A DNA stretch of 64,000 nucleotides from Trichodelitschia bisporula. Taxonomy: Eukaryota; Ascomycota; Dothideomycetes; Phaeotrichales; Phaeotrichaceae. The notes beneath the pieces were generated by a model that saw only the letters and a program-made list of their open reading frames with translations, was not told the origin of the DNA and did no database searches. How positions within the stretch are numbered: position 1 is the first letter of the stretch; every line of letters starts with the position of its first letter. A program made the translations under genes and the position numbers. The stretch lies in assembly GCA_010356995.1 (NCBI GenBank), contig ML996689.1, forward strand, positions 771,228 to 835,227, read 5' to 3'. Of this stretch, positions 1 to 11,431 are shown in pieces.

Positions 1-390
1 CATCAGCATCCGCCCCGGCTGGTCAGATACGCCACTTACTATCCCCGTTCTGTGTACTGCTAGGCCAGATCGTCTCCCGAATATGCGCCAGCCCCTCCAT
101 AAGCACCCTGTCCCATTAGCCCCCACATCAACGTACTGCTTAACAGGATGCACCTCCACAATCCCCTCATACCCCTCCATCTCCCCCAGCATATGCTGCG
201 TCTCATCGGCTTTCACAGCCAAAACGCCTATCTCCAGCGTTTTCCGCTCAGTTTCGACTACGGCTGTTATTCTTTCCCACACGTAGCTCATGGCCCAGGT
301 TAGGTCGGTCTCCGACCGGCCGTGGTGCGTTGAGCCCATGGAGGGGGAGATGTCGAGGACGAAGACTGTTGCTTCTTTTGGGGTTGCCAT
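1..390 (-). CDS. ku80: Ku80-like DNA end-binding protein, N-terminal part (cut by window edge)
   Basis: Ku80 pairs with Ku70 to bind broken DNA ends in non-homologous end joining and at telomeres. The reverse strand from the ATG at 390 opens with MATPKEATVFVLDISPSM, the start of a Ku-type von Willebrand A domain, and continues with WAMSYVWERI and RKTLEIGVLAVKADET, which match the fungal Ku80 N-terminus as I recall it. After about residue 85 the frame stays open but stops resembling Ku until SDQPGRMLM near the window edge. I infer an intron with a length divisible by three, roughly 30-115. The remaining C-terminal ~80-90% lies outside the window. The upstream neighbour (VID24-domain gene) is on the same strand, its 3' end 876 nt away. 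I am confident of the family and unsure of the intron borders. Confidence 0.85.
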   Translation of the reverse strand, partial: MATPKEATVFVLDISPSMGSTHHGRSETDLTWAMSYVWERITAVVETERKTLEIGVLAVKADETQHMLGEMEGYEGIVEVHPVKQYVDVGANGTGCLWRGWRIFGRRSGLAVHRTGIVSGVSDQPGRMLM

Positions 391-1266
391 GTTTGCGGGG
401 TTTTGGCTCTGGGCCTAGGTTGCAGATTCAGTGCTCAATAGATAAGAATTGGGAAAAGGAATTGGAAGTGAGGGAAGAATGGTGCGTGGAAGGCTGCCGC
501 GGCGTTGTCAGTTTATGTGGTTAGGACCTCGCGCTCCAAACGCGCCGTTCGACGTGGTGGGTGCCTGGCCGCAGGTGCGTGGTCACGTGGACGGCTATGC
601 TGGGAAGGCGCCAGGCTGGAGATGAGTTAGGCAAACACCCTAGGAATGGTAAAGGGAGAGATGGAGTGGTCTTTCTGATTTGAGCCAAGAAAAGCTGTCA
701 CGGTTTAAGTGTCCGCTCAGTTCCAATCTCAATATAGGACATGGAAAGCGGAGCATCGGACTGGAACGATGGAATTGACTGACGAGCACAGTCTGGGGTT
801 GGGAAGCGGCAGGTTGATGGTCATGACATGCTTGAGCTGGAGAGCCAGAGCAAGATATTTACGAGCATAGGTATCCCCAACCGAGACAACGAGTGATTGA
901 TTCCAGTCCCAGGCCCATCACCATCCGACCTCATCGAAAGCAACAAAAAAGGCGTAGATAGCCCGATACGCTACCATATACCAACCCTTAGCCCATCACA
1001 CAAGTATACCCACAAGATAGAGAAAGAAGCCGGCTAAACCTCAAAACCCAACGCCACGCCCCAAACCCGCAATGCATGATAAAGCAGTCATCGAACCCTC
1101 AAGAAAAAAAAAGCACCCTAAGATCCAATCCACAGTATAAAATCGCCCAAACCCAAGGAACAAAAAAAAAAGGATAAGGATACGTCCATCGTCGTAGCCA
1201 ACAACCGTTCTCCACCATCAACTCAGACCCCTAGGATCATCTCCATCGTTCAAGAAGGGAAGTTAG
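391..1266. other. Intergenic: Ku80 promoter and VID24-domain gene 3' flank
   Basis: No supported gene. The part next to 390 must hold the Ku80 leader and promoter. The A-rich tracts near 1100-1170 probably belong to the 3' flank of the VID24-domain gene. No RNA gene or repeat of note was seen. Confidence 0.5.
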
Positions 1267-3633
1267 TTACTTAAATCCCCAACTCGGAAACGCCCCCCCC
1301 CCCTTCCTCTCCAACCTCAAATGCTGATACGGACTACTCTGCGGATCACAATACAACCCCTCAACAACCCCATCCCTCCTCCTCAAACACACATAATAAA
1401 ACCCACTGATCGTCAATCCACACCCATCCGCCAGAATCTCATCCTCCCCATTCCCACTACTCCACACCGGCCCCGTCCCACCCCCCCACCTCTCCCCAGG
1501 CGCCTTGACAAAACACCTCTCCTTCCACCGCATAAGCACATACTCCTCCCCCAGCTTCCTCAGATACTCTGCAGACAGCAGCCGCCTCAGCAACTCCTTG
1601 TCACTCATGTCCTTGAACGGCTCTAGCTTCCGCCAGTACGTCGCGTCGTTCGCGGGACTGCTTTTGAAGCTCTCGGTCAGCAGGGTATGGGTTCGGAAAT
1701 CGATGAGCTCGCCCTCGAGATACGTCGTGATGCTCTTCTTCTCCCGCGCGTCCTCGCCCACCGGCCCACCGATCGAAGAACAGGTCGGCTGTGGATGTGT
1801 TGGGACCTCGTACGCCTTCATCGTGGCTGCCAGCGTCATTCGCTCGTAGTCCACTGAGTGGATAGTAACCGTCACGGGCCATTGCTCAGCCGGATACTTC
1901 TCCGGCGCACCAGTGGCAGAACCGGTGCCCGCATGTGGTGGCACGGTCGTATGTGGGGAGCGGTATGCATGTAGCGAGGAGCCAGGGTACGTGTTCGTAG
2001 TCCAGCGACTGGGGATGTCGTGAATAGCAGGGTGGGGAAGTGTACCGATGCGCGGCGACTCCCAGCGCCAATCAAGCTCCCACCTCCTCTGGTAATTCGA
2101 GCTGCTGCCCCCGGGAGGAGCAGTGTGGGACGGTAAATCAGGGTTTGCGCGCTGTTGGCCCGAGAAGACGGTGCCGGGCGCGAGGAGGGAGGTTTCGCAC
2201 AGCGGGGGAAGGTCAAAGATGTTGACGATGGCGGGGCAGTACAGAGTATTGATCCACCTCTCGATACCAGCGTCTGCGCCATACGCTATGCTGTCTTGCA
2301 AGCTGAGGCTGCTGCGGATGTCGGCCAGATACTTTATTGTGCTGGAGAGGTATGGCGCTGGGGGGGGGTGGCCATTGGCGAACGGGTCGGTGATGACGGT
2401 ACGGCGCATGCGGGGCCTTGGGTCGGTATTGTCCGTGGGCTCTGGACGGGGTTGTGCCTGCGTTGGGGTGGTGTACTCTTCGGGTTCGGTGGTATAGCGT
2501 TCCCGGTCCATTGTGTACTGCAATGTGTAATCGGGGGCGGGAGCGGGAGCGGGAGAGCGAGCTGAGGCTCGAGAGTGTTGTCGCACCGCGCGCAGGATGG
2601 CGGCTGAGTATAGCGACGACGGGGGATTCTGCGAAGTCGATCCGGCCTGCAGTTGTGATGCGTGCGACCGCGTCCTCCGCTCGCGCTCCACCTCCAGCTG
2701 CGTCTGTCCCAGCACGCGGAGTGATTCTGGAGTCGCATTTGGTTGTTGCGAGCGCAGCTCGCGCAGGATGGCCTGCAGTTCCATCTCTTCATCCTCGCCC
2801 TCGCTTGCCGGTGACCAGTCGTACAGCGAATTGTGAGTTGGTATGCGATCGCCGTACGTAGTACCGTGAAGGCGATGAAGCCGGGCGAGGACACGATGCA
2901 ATCGTTCGCGGCGGGCGCGGTCGTCGTTCGCAGCGGAGCGGTCCTGCGCCATTCTGTTCGGGTTGTTGGTGGATGTGCTCGTGTGCATGCGCAGCCTGTA
3001 TTGTGCGAAAGACTCAGCGTTCTGCGCACGCCATTCGCCTTGCGGATCAACGGGTGTACGGAAGGTTAGGTGTGCGTCGTTGGCAGCATCCTCGGCTGGA
3101 TTTGTCAAGGTGGCCGCGAGATCCGGCACAGGGATCCCATCAATTTGCTGCAGCGCATGCAGATATGGCGAGTACACGGACGTTGACGAGGCGGACGAGG
3201 CCTGCGGTTGCAGCGGCGGTTGCTGCTGGTGTGGTTGCTATGTGTGGGGGAGTCAGGTTAGCGGGTGATGCTGGCGGCTTTCTGGGCAGATGGTGCCTTT
3301 TGGCATCCGTTGGTGCGGCACTTGTCATTCGCTCGAAGGAGGGGGCGGGCCTTTGTGCTTGTGTGTGGGGGTGGGGAGATGAGGGGAAAGGAGTGGCTGG
3401 GGGGCACCCAACGACACCTTTACAATGGACTCTTTGTATTGAAAAGGAGTATATATATTTGCGAGAGAAGTACGTACCGGGTCAGAGTTGGAACGAGATT
3501 GAATGCGCGACTGGGAAGTGTTTACTAGAAGATTCACGCTGAATGAGCCTTCGTGGTCATGGTTGTGGGGGGAAGTCGATAAGCGCAGCGCGATGTGGGG
3601 AGACACCGCGAGCAGTTACTTACAAGGCGGCAT
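1267..3633 (-). CDS. VID24/GID4-domain protein with long disordered N-terminus
   Basis: VID24/GID4-family proteins are substrate receptors of the GID/CTLH ubiquitin ligase, which degrades gluconeogenic enzymes. My model has three exons: 3624-3633, 3478-3524 and 1267-3237. The introns are 99 and 240 nt, the second with a GCTAAC branch site just before its acceptor, giving 675 aa starting MPPLNTSQS. The open frame starting at 3177 has no ATG, which is why the two short 5' exons are needed. The C-terminal ~200 residues (from about 474) carry the family signature: VTVTIHSVDYERMTLAATM, then SITTYLEGELIDF, YWRKLEPF and LTISGFYYVCL. The first ~430 residues are Gln/Pro/Ser/Arg-rich and probably disordered, so the protein is much longer than a minimal Gid4 (~300-400 aa). 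Family placement is firm; the role as a GID subunit rather than a paralogue is inferred. The 5' exons are less certain than the body. Confidence 0.8.
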
Positions 3634-3941
3634 CGCATTGAGACCTTTGCAAGGCCAGTTGAAGGGATGAAAGAGTACAAACAATGGATCGGTGGCGAGA
3701 AGCTCATCGACTATCTAGCGGTTCGGGCCAGAATAGCGCCCCGACCTTTGATGACAGGTTCGAGAAGCTCGAGCTGTTGCACCTGACACGGAGAACGAGA
3801 GAGCTGGGAGCTTGGAAGAAGGATGCAAATGTGGCGCAAGGAGATACGGTAAGAGGTTCGAGAGGATATCGTGAGGAGGGTGAGTGGTTGCAAAGGAAGA
3901 GTAAGAGGGAGAGTAGGGAAGAGAGAGCGAGAGTGCCGAGC

Positions 3942-3983
<42 letters not shown>

Positions 3984-5957
3984 GCAGAAGGTCGTTCCGC
4001 TAGACGCCTTCGCGCTACTCTGTGACTGTGTGGTGAACCTGACACAGCCGTGTATGTTCCGATGGGCAAGATGCTGACTGATTCCTTTACCCACGAGAAA
4101 AACGTTGCGACAGTACCTTCCGAGGCGTGCGAGGGTCTCTAGAACTAGTCCTCCCCTACAGCATGCGCAACGTGCCTGAAATTTGAAATGGTTGACCATG
4201 CGATTGGCTCTAGAGTTGACGAGCTGCCCCTCCTCGTACCTGTCTGGAGCCGTTGAATCACCAGTAAAACAAGCTGAAGTCAGCCGTTTCTTCAGCAGCA
4301 GTTCAGCAGCTCCCACACTCCTACCCCACTCATCAAGGCCCGCGGTCCCGAAATATTCAATACAAATGATGCAACGCAACCCACGCCGCCGAGTAATCGG
4401 ACGGAACAGCGGAAAGGGCGGTGCGTGGCGCTTGTGGTTGCGATCGGGGCACTTGAGGAGCTTGCAAACACGCCGCACATCGAACTTCTCTCGCCTTGTG
4501 TCTGATGTCTCTTTGTCGCAGGTTGTGAGTTGCGTATGCTTTACGACTTACACTTCAAATTCTAGAGACTAGCAACCATCAATTACTATGCGACAGCCGC
4601 TCGTTTACCCGTCTATGCCGCCTCCGCCACCTTCGTCGCCTCCTACGTATGCTCGGATTACTCCGTAGTAGTTCTAGTAGGCCAGCCTACCGAGGCGAAC
4701 ACATCTTGTGCTCGTAACCATACACCTCACTTCTAGAGAACTATCCTCCCCTACCCCGCTCTATCACGAGCATCATCACCATCACAGATCAAGACGTGGT
4801 CATCTCGCATTGGCATAATTCGTATGCATTGTTTTTGCCGAATATTACAGTTACTTCGAGTTACAACTCTTGAGAGCACAGCTCCCAACATCGATGAGGG
4901 TTCCAGGTCCTGCCGTCCCCCCCAATCCTTTGTCCCCAGAAAGCACAGCTTCCGGTCCAGCACCGTTTGTAGGCGGTGACCCTGTATTTCGTTCCCCCCA
5001 CCGCCATTAAAACCCAACGAAATCCCGTTTATCCCATTACGAACTTCGGTTCCCAAGACAATCCAACACCTCTCTCTTTCCCAGCCGAGGCTCGGTTTCC
5101 GCAAGCAGAAGGTCCTTCCTCGTATGCTGGTTTTTCCCGTTCCACAATCCATGCGCCACGGGCGACATGTAGTTTCCCGGGTTCGAGTTCGTTGTCGTCC
5201 CGTTCCCCCAAAGGCGTATCTGGTACAAAGAGAGTCCGATGTGTCTCAATTGTCGGCGAGTGAAAAGAAAAAAGAGGAAACACTACAGTCGCATAACCGG
5301 ATGCGAAGCAATGTCCCATCGTCGTTGTCGCCCAATAACCAGAGAGGGGTAGACGGGTGTTGAAAATGAAGGCGGGGACCGGAAGAGCCGTCAATCATGC
5401 CCGAGCTCCGTCGTAATCCAAATCCCGCAGACCCTTCCACCGCGAACGACATTAAGTATGAGAAGGGAAGATGCAAAGGTTCCACCTTCATAGCCGCGAG
5501 GCTGCCCATGTAGATCTCTAACTGAAACGACGAGAAGCCTCCCAGAGATGCATGCAAAAAGATAAGACCAAGTCGAAGTGAAGAGATGGCCCCGGCCATT
5601 GTATGCAACAGACCAAAAAAAAAGTGACAACGCTCGCTCAAACAACATGACAGACAAAGGGAATAAAAGGGAATCCAAGGAAAAATGAGGTATCACTCCG
5701 GAGTGTCGAATTGGCCTCCGCTCGCATCGATCAAAACGCCGTCCCAGATGCACTTGGTATGGATGTCTCGACATCAAATCGTACAGCATCGCATTCCTCG
5801 TCTCGTGAAAATATGCCGCAAATCTAAACGCGTTTTTCTGCCGCGGTTTGAAGAGTGTGGTCGAAGAAGTGAATACGAACTCGGCGAATCACGAGGTTCT
5901 CCGTGGCCCGCCGTCGAGCTTGTTGTTGGGACTTCTCGCATGCCCATACTCACCCGC
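3634..5957. other. Intergenic: leader/promoter of the VID24-domain gene and 3' flank of the next minus-strand gene
   Basis: No supported gene in 2.3 kb. An open frame across 3711-4478 on the minus strand reads through the dinucleotide repeat and looks like chance. A CCTTTGCAAGG near-palindrome at 3644-3654 sits just upstream of the VID24-gene start. Confidence 0.5.
3945..3980. repeat. (AG)18 microsatellite
   Basis: An uninterrupted run of AG dinucleotides, about 18 units, in the presumed leader or promoter of the VID24-domain gene (TC repeat in the sense of that gene). Likely variable in length between strains. Confidence 0.95.
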
Positions 5958-7037
5958 TTACATCGTTGCCGCGTAAGCGGGCGGCATGTCGCTGTAGCTC
6001 CAGAACGGCGCGAAGCTTGACATGCTGACGCTGGGCATGCATTGCGGCATCAACATGCTGGGCAACGGCAGGCTGGCATACGACGCGCTCGTCACGGCGA
6101 GGGATGCTGTCGTCTGCGGCGGCGAGTAGTAGTCGCCAGACGAGCAGTACGGGGTGCTGAAGGACGGCGTAGGCGACGGGAGCTGCACCTGATCCATGGC
6201 CATGGTCGCCCAGAAGCTCGGCTGGGAATCCGTAGTGCAGGCGGCCACCGTCGGGCTCGGCGTCGAGGGCAGGACTCGCCACGAATCGACGGGTGTGGGC
6301 TGCGGTTGGGGCAGCGACTGCGTCGGCGCCCACCAGCTCCCGTTCTGCACTCCGGAGGAGCTGGGGAGCAGAGGCGCCGGGCGCACCACGTCGACGATCC
6401 GCGGGGGCGGCGGCAGCAGCGGCAGGAAGAGCTGCGTGATGGCGTTCTTGACGTCCTCGCTGCGGCCGTCGAGCAGTTCACCGGCACCATCCTCCTCGAG
6501 GCCCTCGAGGGCGCGGACACCCGTGCGAAAGACGAACCGATTCACGGCCTGGACGAATTCCTCCTGGAGCTTCTTCAGCTGCACCTCCTTCTCGGGCCAG
6601 CTCCAGGTGTTGGCGGACACGTCGACGGAGTAGATGTCCTTGTGGTACTTGACCAGGTCGTCGATGGTCTCCGGGGTCAACTTGAATGCAACCTCATGCT
6701 GTGACACCATGTCGACGTGCACGACGTAGGCCTCGATGTGCACCAGCTGGTAGTTGAACATGGCCTCGACGAGCGGGTTGCTGGAATCCTTGACCAGTTC
6801 GGAATCGGGCTTCTTGGGCAGCATTATGGAGCACAGGGTCCATATCGCCAGCGTTGAAGAGAGCGTTTCCGTCAGGCATCGATAGTGCTGTGGCACGCTG
6901 TTGAGTGGACGCTTGATCTTGTTTATGCGCTTGAGCGTTTGCGTTAACCATGGCTCGACCTTGGAACCGAGGACGATTGTCGGTGCGGAGCGAGGAGCGA
7001 AGGCTGCGGCCGAGGCCGGCAGAAGGTTTATAGGCAT
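5958..7037 (-). CDS. Unrecognised protein, Pro/Ser/Thr-rich C-terminus
   Basis: I do not recognise this protein. The open frame is 359 aa from the ATG at 7037. Residues ~70-190 read like a folded, mostly helical region, including PLVEAMFNYQLVHIEAYVV, VAFKLTPETIDDLVKYHK and EVQLKKLQEEFVQAVNRF. From ~220 onward the protein is low in charge and rich in Pro, Ser, Thr, Tyr and Met, ending PPAYAATM. The first ~70 residues in this frame look unnatural. A second ATG at 6951 (GAGCCATGG context) opens another frame starting MVNANAQAHKQDQAST that looks more protein-like for ~45 codons and then becomes nonsense, so the true N-terminus may need an intron or may reflect an indel. A transcription regulator is possible given the composition, but nothing shows it. 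Confidence 0.55.
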   Translation of the reverse strand: MPINLLPASAAAFAPRSAPTIVLGSKVEPWLTQTLKRINKIKRPLNSVPQHYRCLTETLSSTLAIWTLCSIMLPKKPDSELVKDSSNPLVEAMFNYQLVHIEAYVVHVDMVSQHEVAFKLTPETIDDLVKYHKDIYSVDVSANTWSWPEKEVQLKKLQEEFVQAVNRFVFRTGVRALEGLEEDGAGELLDGRSEDVKNAITQLFLPLLPPPPRIVDVVRPAPLLPSSSGVQNGSWWAPTQSLPQPQPTPVDSWRVLPSTPSPTVAACTTDSQPSFWATMAMDQVQLPSPTPSFSTPYCSSGDYYSPPQTTASLAVTSASYASLPLPSMLMPQCMPSVSMSSFAPFWSYSDMPPAYAATM

Positions 7038-9348
7038 TGCGACGACAGCACAGCAACGAGGAAGAAGGAAAAGGTAGGATTAACGAAAGAGAATGCCGGA
7101 TTACTATTCCAGAATGGCAGTCGGTGTGCAAAACGGAGGTGACGAAGTGAAAGACTGAGACAAGAAAGGAAAGATCCCCAGAGAATTAGAGGCGGAGGAG
7201 TGTGCACGCCTGAAAGTTCGTGATATTCGTGTGTGGAGGTGGGGGATTGTGAAAGAGGGGGGGGTTGAAAGGTGGGGAGGGGAGGGGGAGAGTGAAGAAA
7301 TAAGAGGAAGGACGAATGAGAGGCGGAGGATGGAGAGAGAGGATGGGGAGGGTGGGTAAGGAAAAAGAGGGCTAGCTAAGGTGGGAGGGTGAGCCTTCTT
7401 TTGTATGTAGAAGAAAAGAGGCTATGGAGCCTTGCGGAGGGCTACTACTGGTGAAGGTCCTGGGCGGGGGAGGGTGTGGAATGATGGGGGGGTGGGGAGG
7501 GGTGGGAGGGGTATGATGGTGGTGGTGGTGGGTATGCAAGGCCCTTGCGGAGGCCATGCAGGCCTTGCCGAGCAGCAGCAGCATGCAGGAAGCGGACCGG
7601 ACAGTATGCAAGTCCCATAGTAGTGAGAGACGGAGTAGGGTGAGAGAGTAGAGGGAACATGGGTGGTTGTGTGGAGTGGTGGGAATATGGATAGACTTGC
7701 CGATGGGATGGACGTCTTCCTGCACCCAGCCCCAACATGCAAGCCGGTGCAAGCCTTGCAAAGCGCGACGGCCGACGTGCATCGGCGCCCTGACCCGACT
7801 GCTGCGCATCAGACTTGTCGCCGCCTCCGTCCGCCGGAGTCACCCCCAAGCGTGCATATTTTTTGCGCTTGCGCAATACTTTCTTGCTCTCTACCTGATG
7901 TTAACCGATAGTTACCTAGCACGCAACTGCGCAGTCACCGCGATCACCGTGCGTAGATCGCGCGTACACACAACCACCCACGATGCAGCAAAAATTGGCT
8001 CGGCAACATCATGAAAGCTGAAGCCTGGCCCCAAACAGCCAGACGCCTCCATCGCCAAAGTCGCAAAGCGCGTCTTCTGCTATCCTAAACGGCCGCTGTG
8101 GCCGCGCCAGCCCACTCGTTGAAAGTCTCGCCCTGGAGATGAATTACCGCATAAAGCTGAGCGCCCAGCCAGAATGCATTGCATGCACGGAGATGAACGT
8201 CCCCCCAAAAGCAATGCTCACTGGATGATGGAGATGGCATCAGCCACCGTGTGCAGACTGTGGAGAGTACCTAAGCGGGGATGTTGCTGCACGTTTAGGA
8301 CATAATAGCTGAGAGAGCAGCTAGTTCGGCATAGTGTCGGTCTACTCGGTCGACGGCCGCTGCGGAACTTAGGAGAGCGGCATGTAGGCTACGGAGTCCG
8401 CGATGAGAGACTAAAGGCGAGAGTCCGCAAGGCGAGCCCTACAGCATCATCGATGTTCTGCAACTCAATACTGCATTGCAGATACGTCGCAGACGGGATG
8501 GCGGAGGGTACGCGAATGCGCGATGCGGCCATGCAGGTTTCCCCATCACGGCGAAATTGCCCGTTCCGGACATGTGGAGAGAGGAGCAACGTCGAGCCCT
8601 CTTTTCCCAACTCTCGATTTGGGACTTGGATGGAGGGATTAGCCACCTCAAGGCGAAAAGAGCATCTTGACATGGTGATAGGTTGTTGAAGAAGTTCAAC
8701 TATTTTGGGGCAGCAAACGTCCCGACCAATAGGTCCGCCAAGACGCCCTGAGCTGACGCCACAGGAAGACCCATGTGGCCAGTGAGAGGCGGCGGGGATC
8801 CATGTGATCTCTTGATCTCACCCTCCGATACCCTGGAGCCTTGCGAGAGGCAGGACTGGGGGGGCTGGAGAGATGGAGATTACTATGATCTTGCTACGCG
8901 CGATATGAAAGATTGTTGCATAAGAGAATGGTGTCCTTCAACGAGAGCGAAGAGCATGAAAGCGCAAGTTACAACTGTTCCGTCCGTGTGTCTCTACAGT
9001 TTTCTGCATCGGTCTCGTCCGCTGCACGCGACAAGGCAGATAGATTTTTTGCCATTGACATGATGTCAGGGCCTCGTTCTGCTCGCCTTCCCCGAGCCAC
9101 ATCGGGCTGGATGGGAGGCTGTGCGGGTGGCGTTGCCCCTCCAAGCCACCCGGCCGGTCCGAAACACCCCGCGTCTCCTCCTTCCAACTCCCCACGCCAT
9201 CCCCCAACATGTCCCAAGTCCAACTCTTCTCATCCGTCGCTCGCCTTAGTGATCCCGTCACCCTAAACTGTACGGAGTACTGCATCTATCTCTCCAACTA
9301 AACCCCCCTGTTAAAGCCCACTCCCCTCCCCGGAAATGCACAGTCGCC

Positions 9349-9942
9349 ATGTTTTGCACATCAGAGAAACAGCGTCAAGTTATCCGGCCAGTGACCTTTC
9401 CGGTCGACTCGGAGCGCTCCGCCCTAAGAGAGAAAATCCTCCGTAGTCGCAATTTGTACCCAACAGTCCACGGGACACACAGCATTGGGCGTCTCCGGGA
9501 GTGGGTGCGGTTAACGCCCGACGTTAGGGTACGGCACGGTACGAAGGCACGGAAGGCTCGCCTGTTTTCTTGGGACCTTGGAGTTCCCTCGAGAAAATAT
9601 AGTCAGGTGTCACTCGTTCCCGCGCAAAGGCTGAATAGGGACTTCGGTCCTTTGGTCCTGTGGTCGATTGTTACTTCCCCCCAGCTCGCGGCATTTTCGC
9701 GCCGCGCACAATCTGGCTTCGGGTTTCACGGGCGCGAAGTCTTCGCTTCCTGGGTCGCGCCGAGTGGTGGTGAGTCCCGGGCTGTATCTCAACTCAAAAC
9801 CGCGTCGTGTACCGCAAGTTGGCTCCTGCTAACCGTCGTTGACTGTTCGCGTGGGGTAACCTTCATACCAAAAGAGTGTTCCGAAGACCGGAGGCGCGGG
9901 TTAATCGATACACCAAGCCCTGCCGCCTGGGATCTGGGATGA
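9349..9942 (+). CDS. Weak candidate: 197-aa open frame, unrecognised
   Basis: An uninterrupted ATG-initiated frame of 197 codons in a 5.5-kb region otherwise without genes. The protein is basic (many Arg, Lys) with no signal peptide, membrane segment or motif I recognise. It has mixed codon use and no neighbour suggesting a role. In GC-rich DNA a frame this long can arise by chance. Listed only as the longest open frame here. Confidence 0.15.
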   Translation: MFCTSEKQRQVIRPVTFPVDSERSALREKILRSRNLYPTVHGTHSIGRLREWVRLTPDVRVRHGTKARKARLFSWDLGVPSRKYSQVSLVPAQRLNRDFGPLVLWSIVTSPQLAAFSRRAQSGFGFHGREVFASWVAPSGGESRAVSQLKTASCTASWLLLTVVDCSRGVTFIPKECSEDRRRGLIDTPSPAAWDLG

Positions 9943-10933
9943 TTTGGGCCAGCCTTCAAGCCTGCAAAAGGTATCCTAACCGTGGGGCGGGAAACGGGCT
10001 GCGCCTCAGGGCTTGCGCGGTCAGTGTCGATTGTCGGGGCGAAAAAGCGCTTGGATCTCCTTGCATGTTTTCCCTCCTGCGGGACGGTGCAGAGTGCAGA
10101 TGTCCAAACTGAACCTCAGCTGGACAGGGGTCAGTCGAAGTGTGGCTATGTCCCACAGTGCCCGCCAACCGGCTTCCGCGTGCCGAGAGAATGCGGCCGT
10201 TTGGAAAACCTGCTCCCCCACACACACGACGACGACAGATGCGATGGCAACATCATTTGCCCGCCTCTACCTCATACGTCCCATAACACGGGATCTACGC
10301 CTATTGCAGGCCGGCTAATGCTCCAACTTATTGATGAACAGCGATAGACCGCTCCGCATTTCGCGTTTCGGACACACGTTCGGCCTGCACGTTGGAGTCA
10401 TCGCTGCAGGCGAGCGACATGAAGCCGTCGGTCCTCCCACAGGTGCAGCTGCTTGGCCGTTGACGATGCAAGGCGGCGGGGGGGCGTGTCGGTGACTCAC
10501 CTGTTTCGTCGCGTCCCTTTTGACCCGCGACTAAAACGGCATCGCAGCTTTTCGAGAACCTTGACGCGTGCTTCTTTCGCGTTCTTCTGCTCAGCTTGCC
10601 CAGTCTTCTCCGTCAGCTGCCATTGTTGCACCACGCTTGCTGACCGCCTGCCTTTTGCGCGTCTGTTTCGTCATCTGCGGCCTGCCGGTCTCACGACGCG
10701 CCGTACACGCATTCATCCATCCACCTTTGCTAACCCAGTCGCGAGCGCGTATTTTCCGGGCCGCCGTCGTTCTGTCGTGAGGCCGTGGGCCCGGGGGCCT
10801 TGAACCTGAGTGCGGTTATTCACGGCTTCGACGAACCACCTCCCCCTCCCCGGCACCTTCCACTATTTTTGCCCGGTCTCACCAGGATGCAGTGTCGCCA
10901 TTTATCCTCTATCGATATTGTCTTCTTCAGGAT

Positions 10934-11142
10934 ATGCCCGCAGCGCCCACCCTTGATATTGCAGATATGCAGAACAAAGTCCGGGTAAGTTGCGTGGAAA
11001 TCGTCGGACCAAGTCCGCATTCGTGCTCGTGCTCCTCCAACATCCCTTTACCCATTTCCTGAAACAGCGCCCGCCCCTGCCCACCCCGGCCTTTGAGACC
11101 CGTCAAAAGGCGCCCCGGTCGATCCTCATTGCTGGGGTTTGA
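10934..11142 (+). CDS. Weak candidate: 41-aa two-exon small protein or 5' part of a larger gene
   Basis: An ATG at 10934 (GATATGCCC context) opens 17 codons reading MPAAPTLDIADMQNKVR and runs into a consensus GTAAGT donor at 10985. A pyrimidine-rich acceptor (TTTCCTGAAACAG) at 11067 rejoins in frame and gives RPPLPTPAFETRQKAPRSI and a stop at 11142. The 83-nt intron and frame continuity support splicing, but the product is only 41 aa and unrecognised. It could be an upstream open frame or the first exons of a gene I cannot follow. It overlaps the end of the minus-strand candidate at 11126-11431, so at most one is likely real. Confidence 0.2.
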
Positions 11143-11431
11143 GCTTCTCGGACATGCGTCCATATCGTTGGCCACGTCCGGGGTCCGGCTGCAGTTGTCG
11201 TCGTTCGGTTCGTCTCGACGCCTGATCTAGGTCCCCTCCCTTGGTTGCCGTCTTCCGCACCTCTGCCTTGCCTTGCATGCCTGGGGTCTTGCGGGCGAGG
11301 CGCGCGAAACGCAGGACATGGCCTAGGCAATCTTGAGGAGGCTTGCGCGGAATCGGGTGCGCTTCTGCTTGGTCGACGAGGACAAGCCCCCCGCTGTCCG
11401 CCTGTGCGTGATATCCGCACCCTGGCGGCAT
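11126..11431 (-). CDS. Weak candidate: 101-aa hydrophilic orphan
   Basis: A single open frame of 101 aa from an ATG, with GC-rich third positions and a natural-looking hydrophilic composition (FARLARKTPGMQGKAEVRK, ending SEKLKPQQ). No family recognised, no signal peptide, no membrane segment. It could be one exon of a longer gene or chance. Confidence 0.18.
   Translation of the reverse strand: MPPGCGYHAQADSGGLVLVDQAEAHPIPRKPPQDCLGHVLRFARLARKTPGMQGKAEVRKTATKGGDLDQASRRTERRQLQPDPGRGQRYGRMSEKLKPQQ

Noticed and set aside
3711-4478. 255-aa open frame on the minus strand through the AG repeat
   Set aside because: It is kept open by the dinucleotide repeat and has the composition of random GC-rich DNA. 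It lies in the leader region of the VID24-domain gene.
7372-7876. Overlapping His/Pro-rich open frames on the minus strand
   Set aside because: All come from a purine/pyrimidine low-complexity promoter-like tract. Three frames are open at once and none has protein-like composition.
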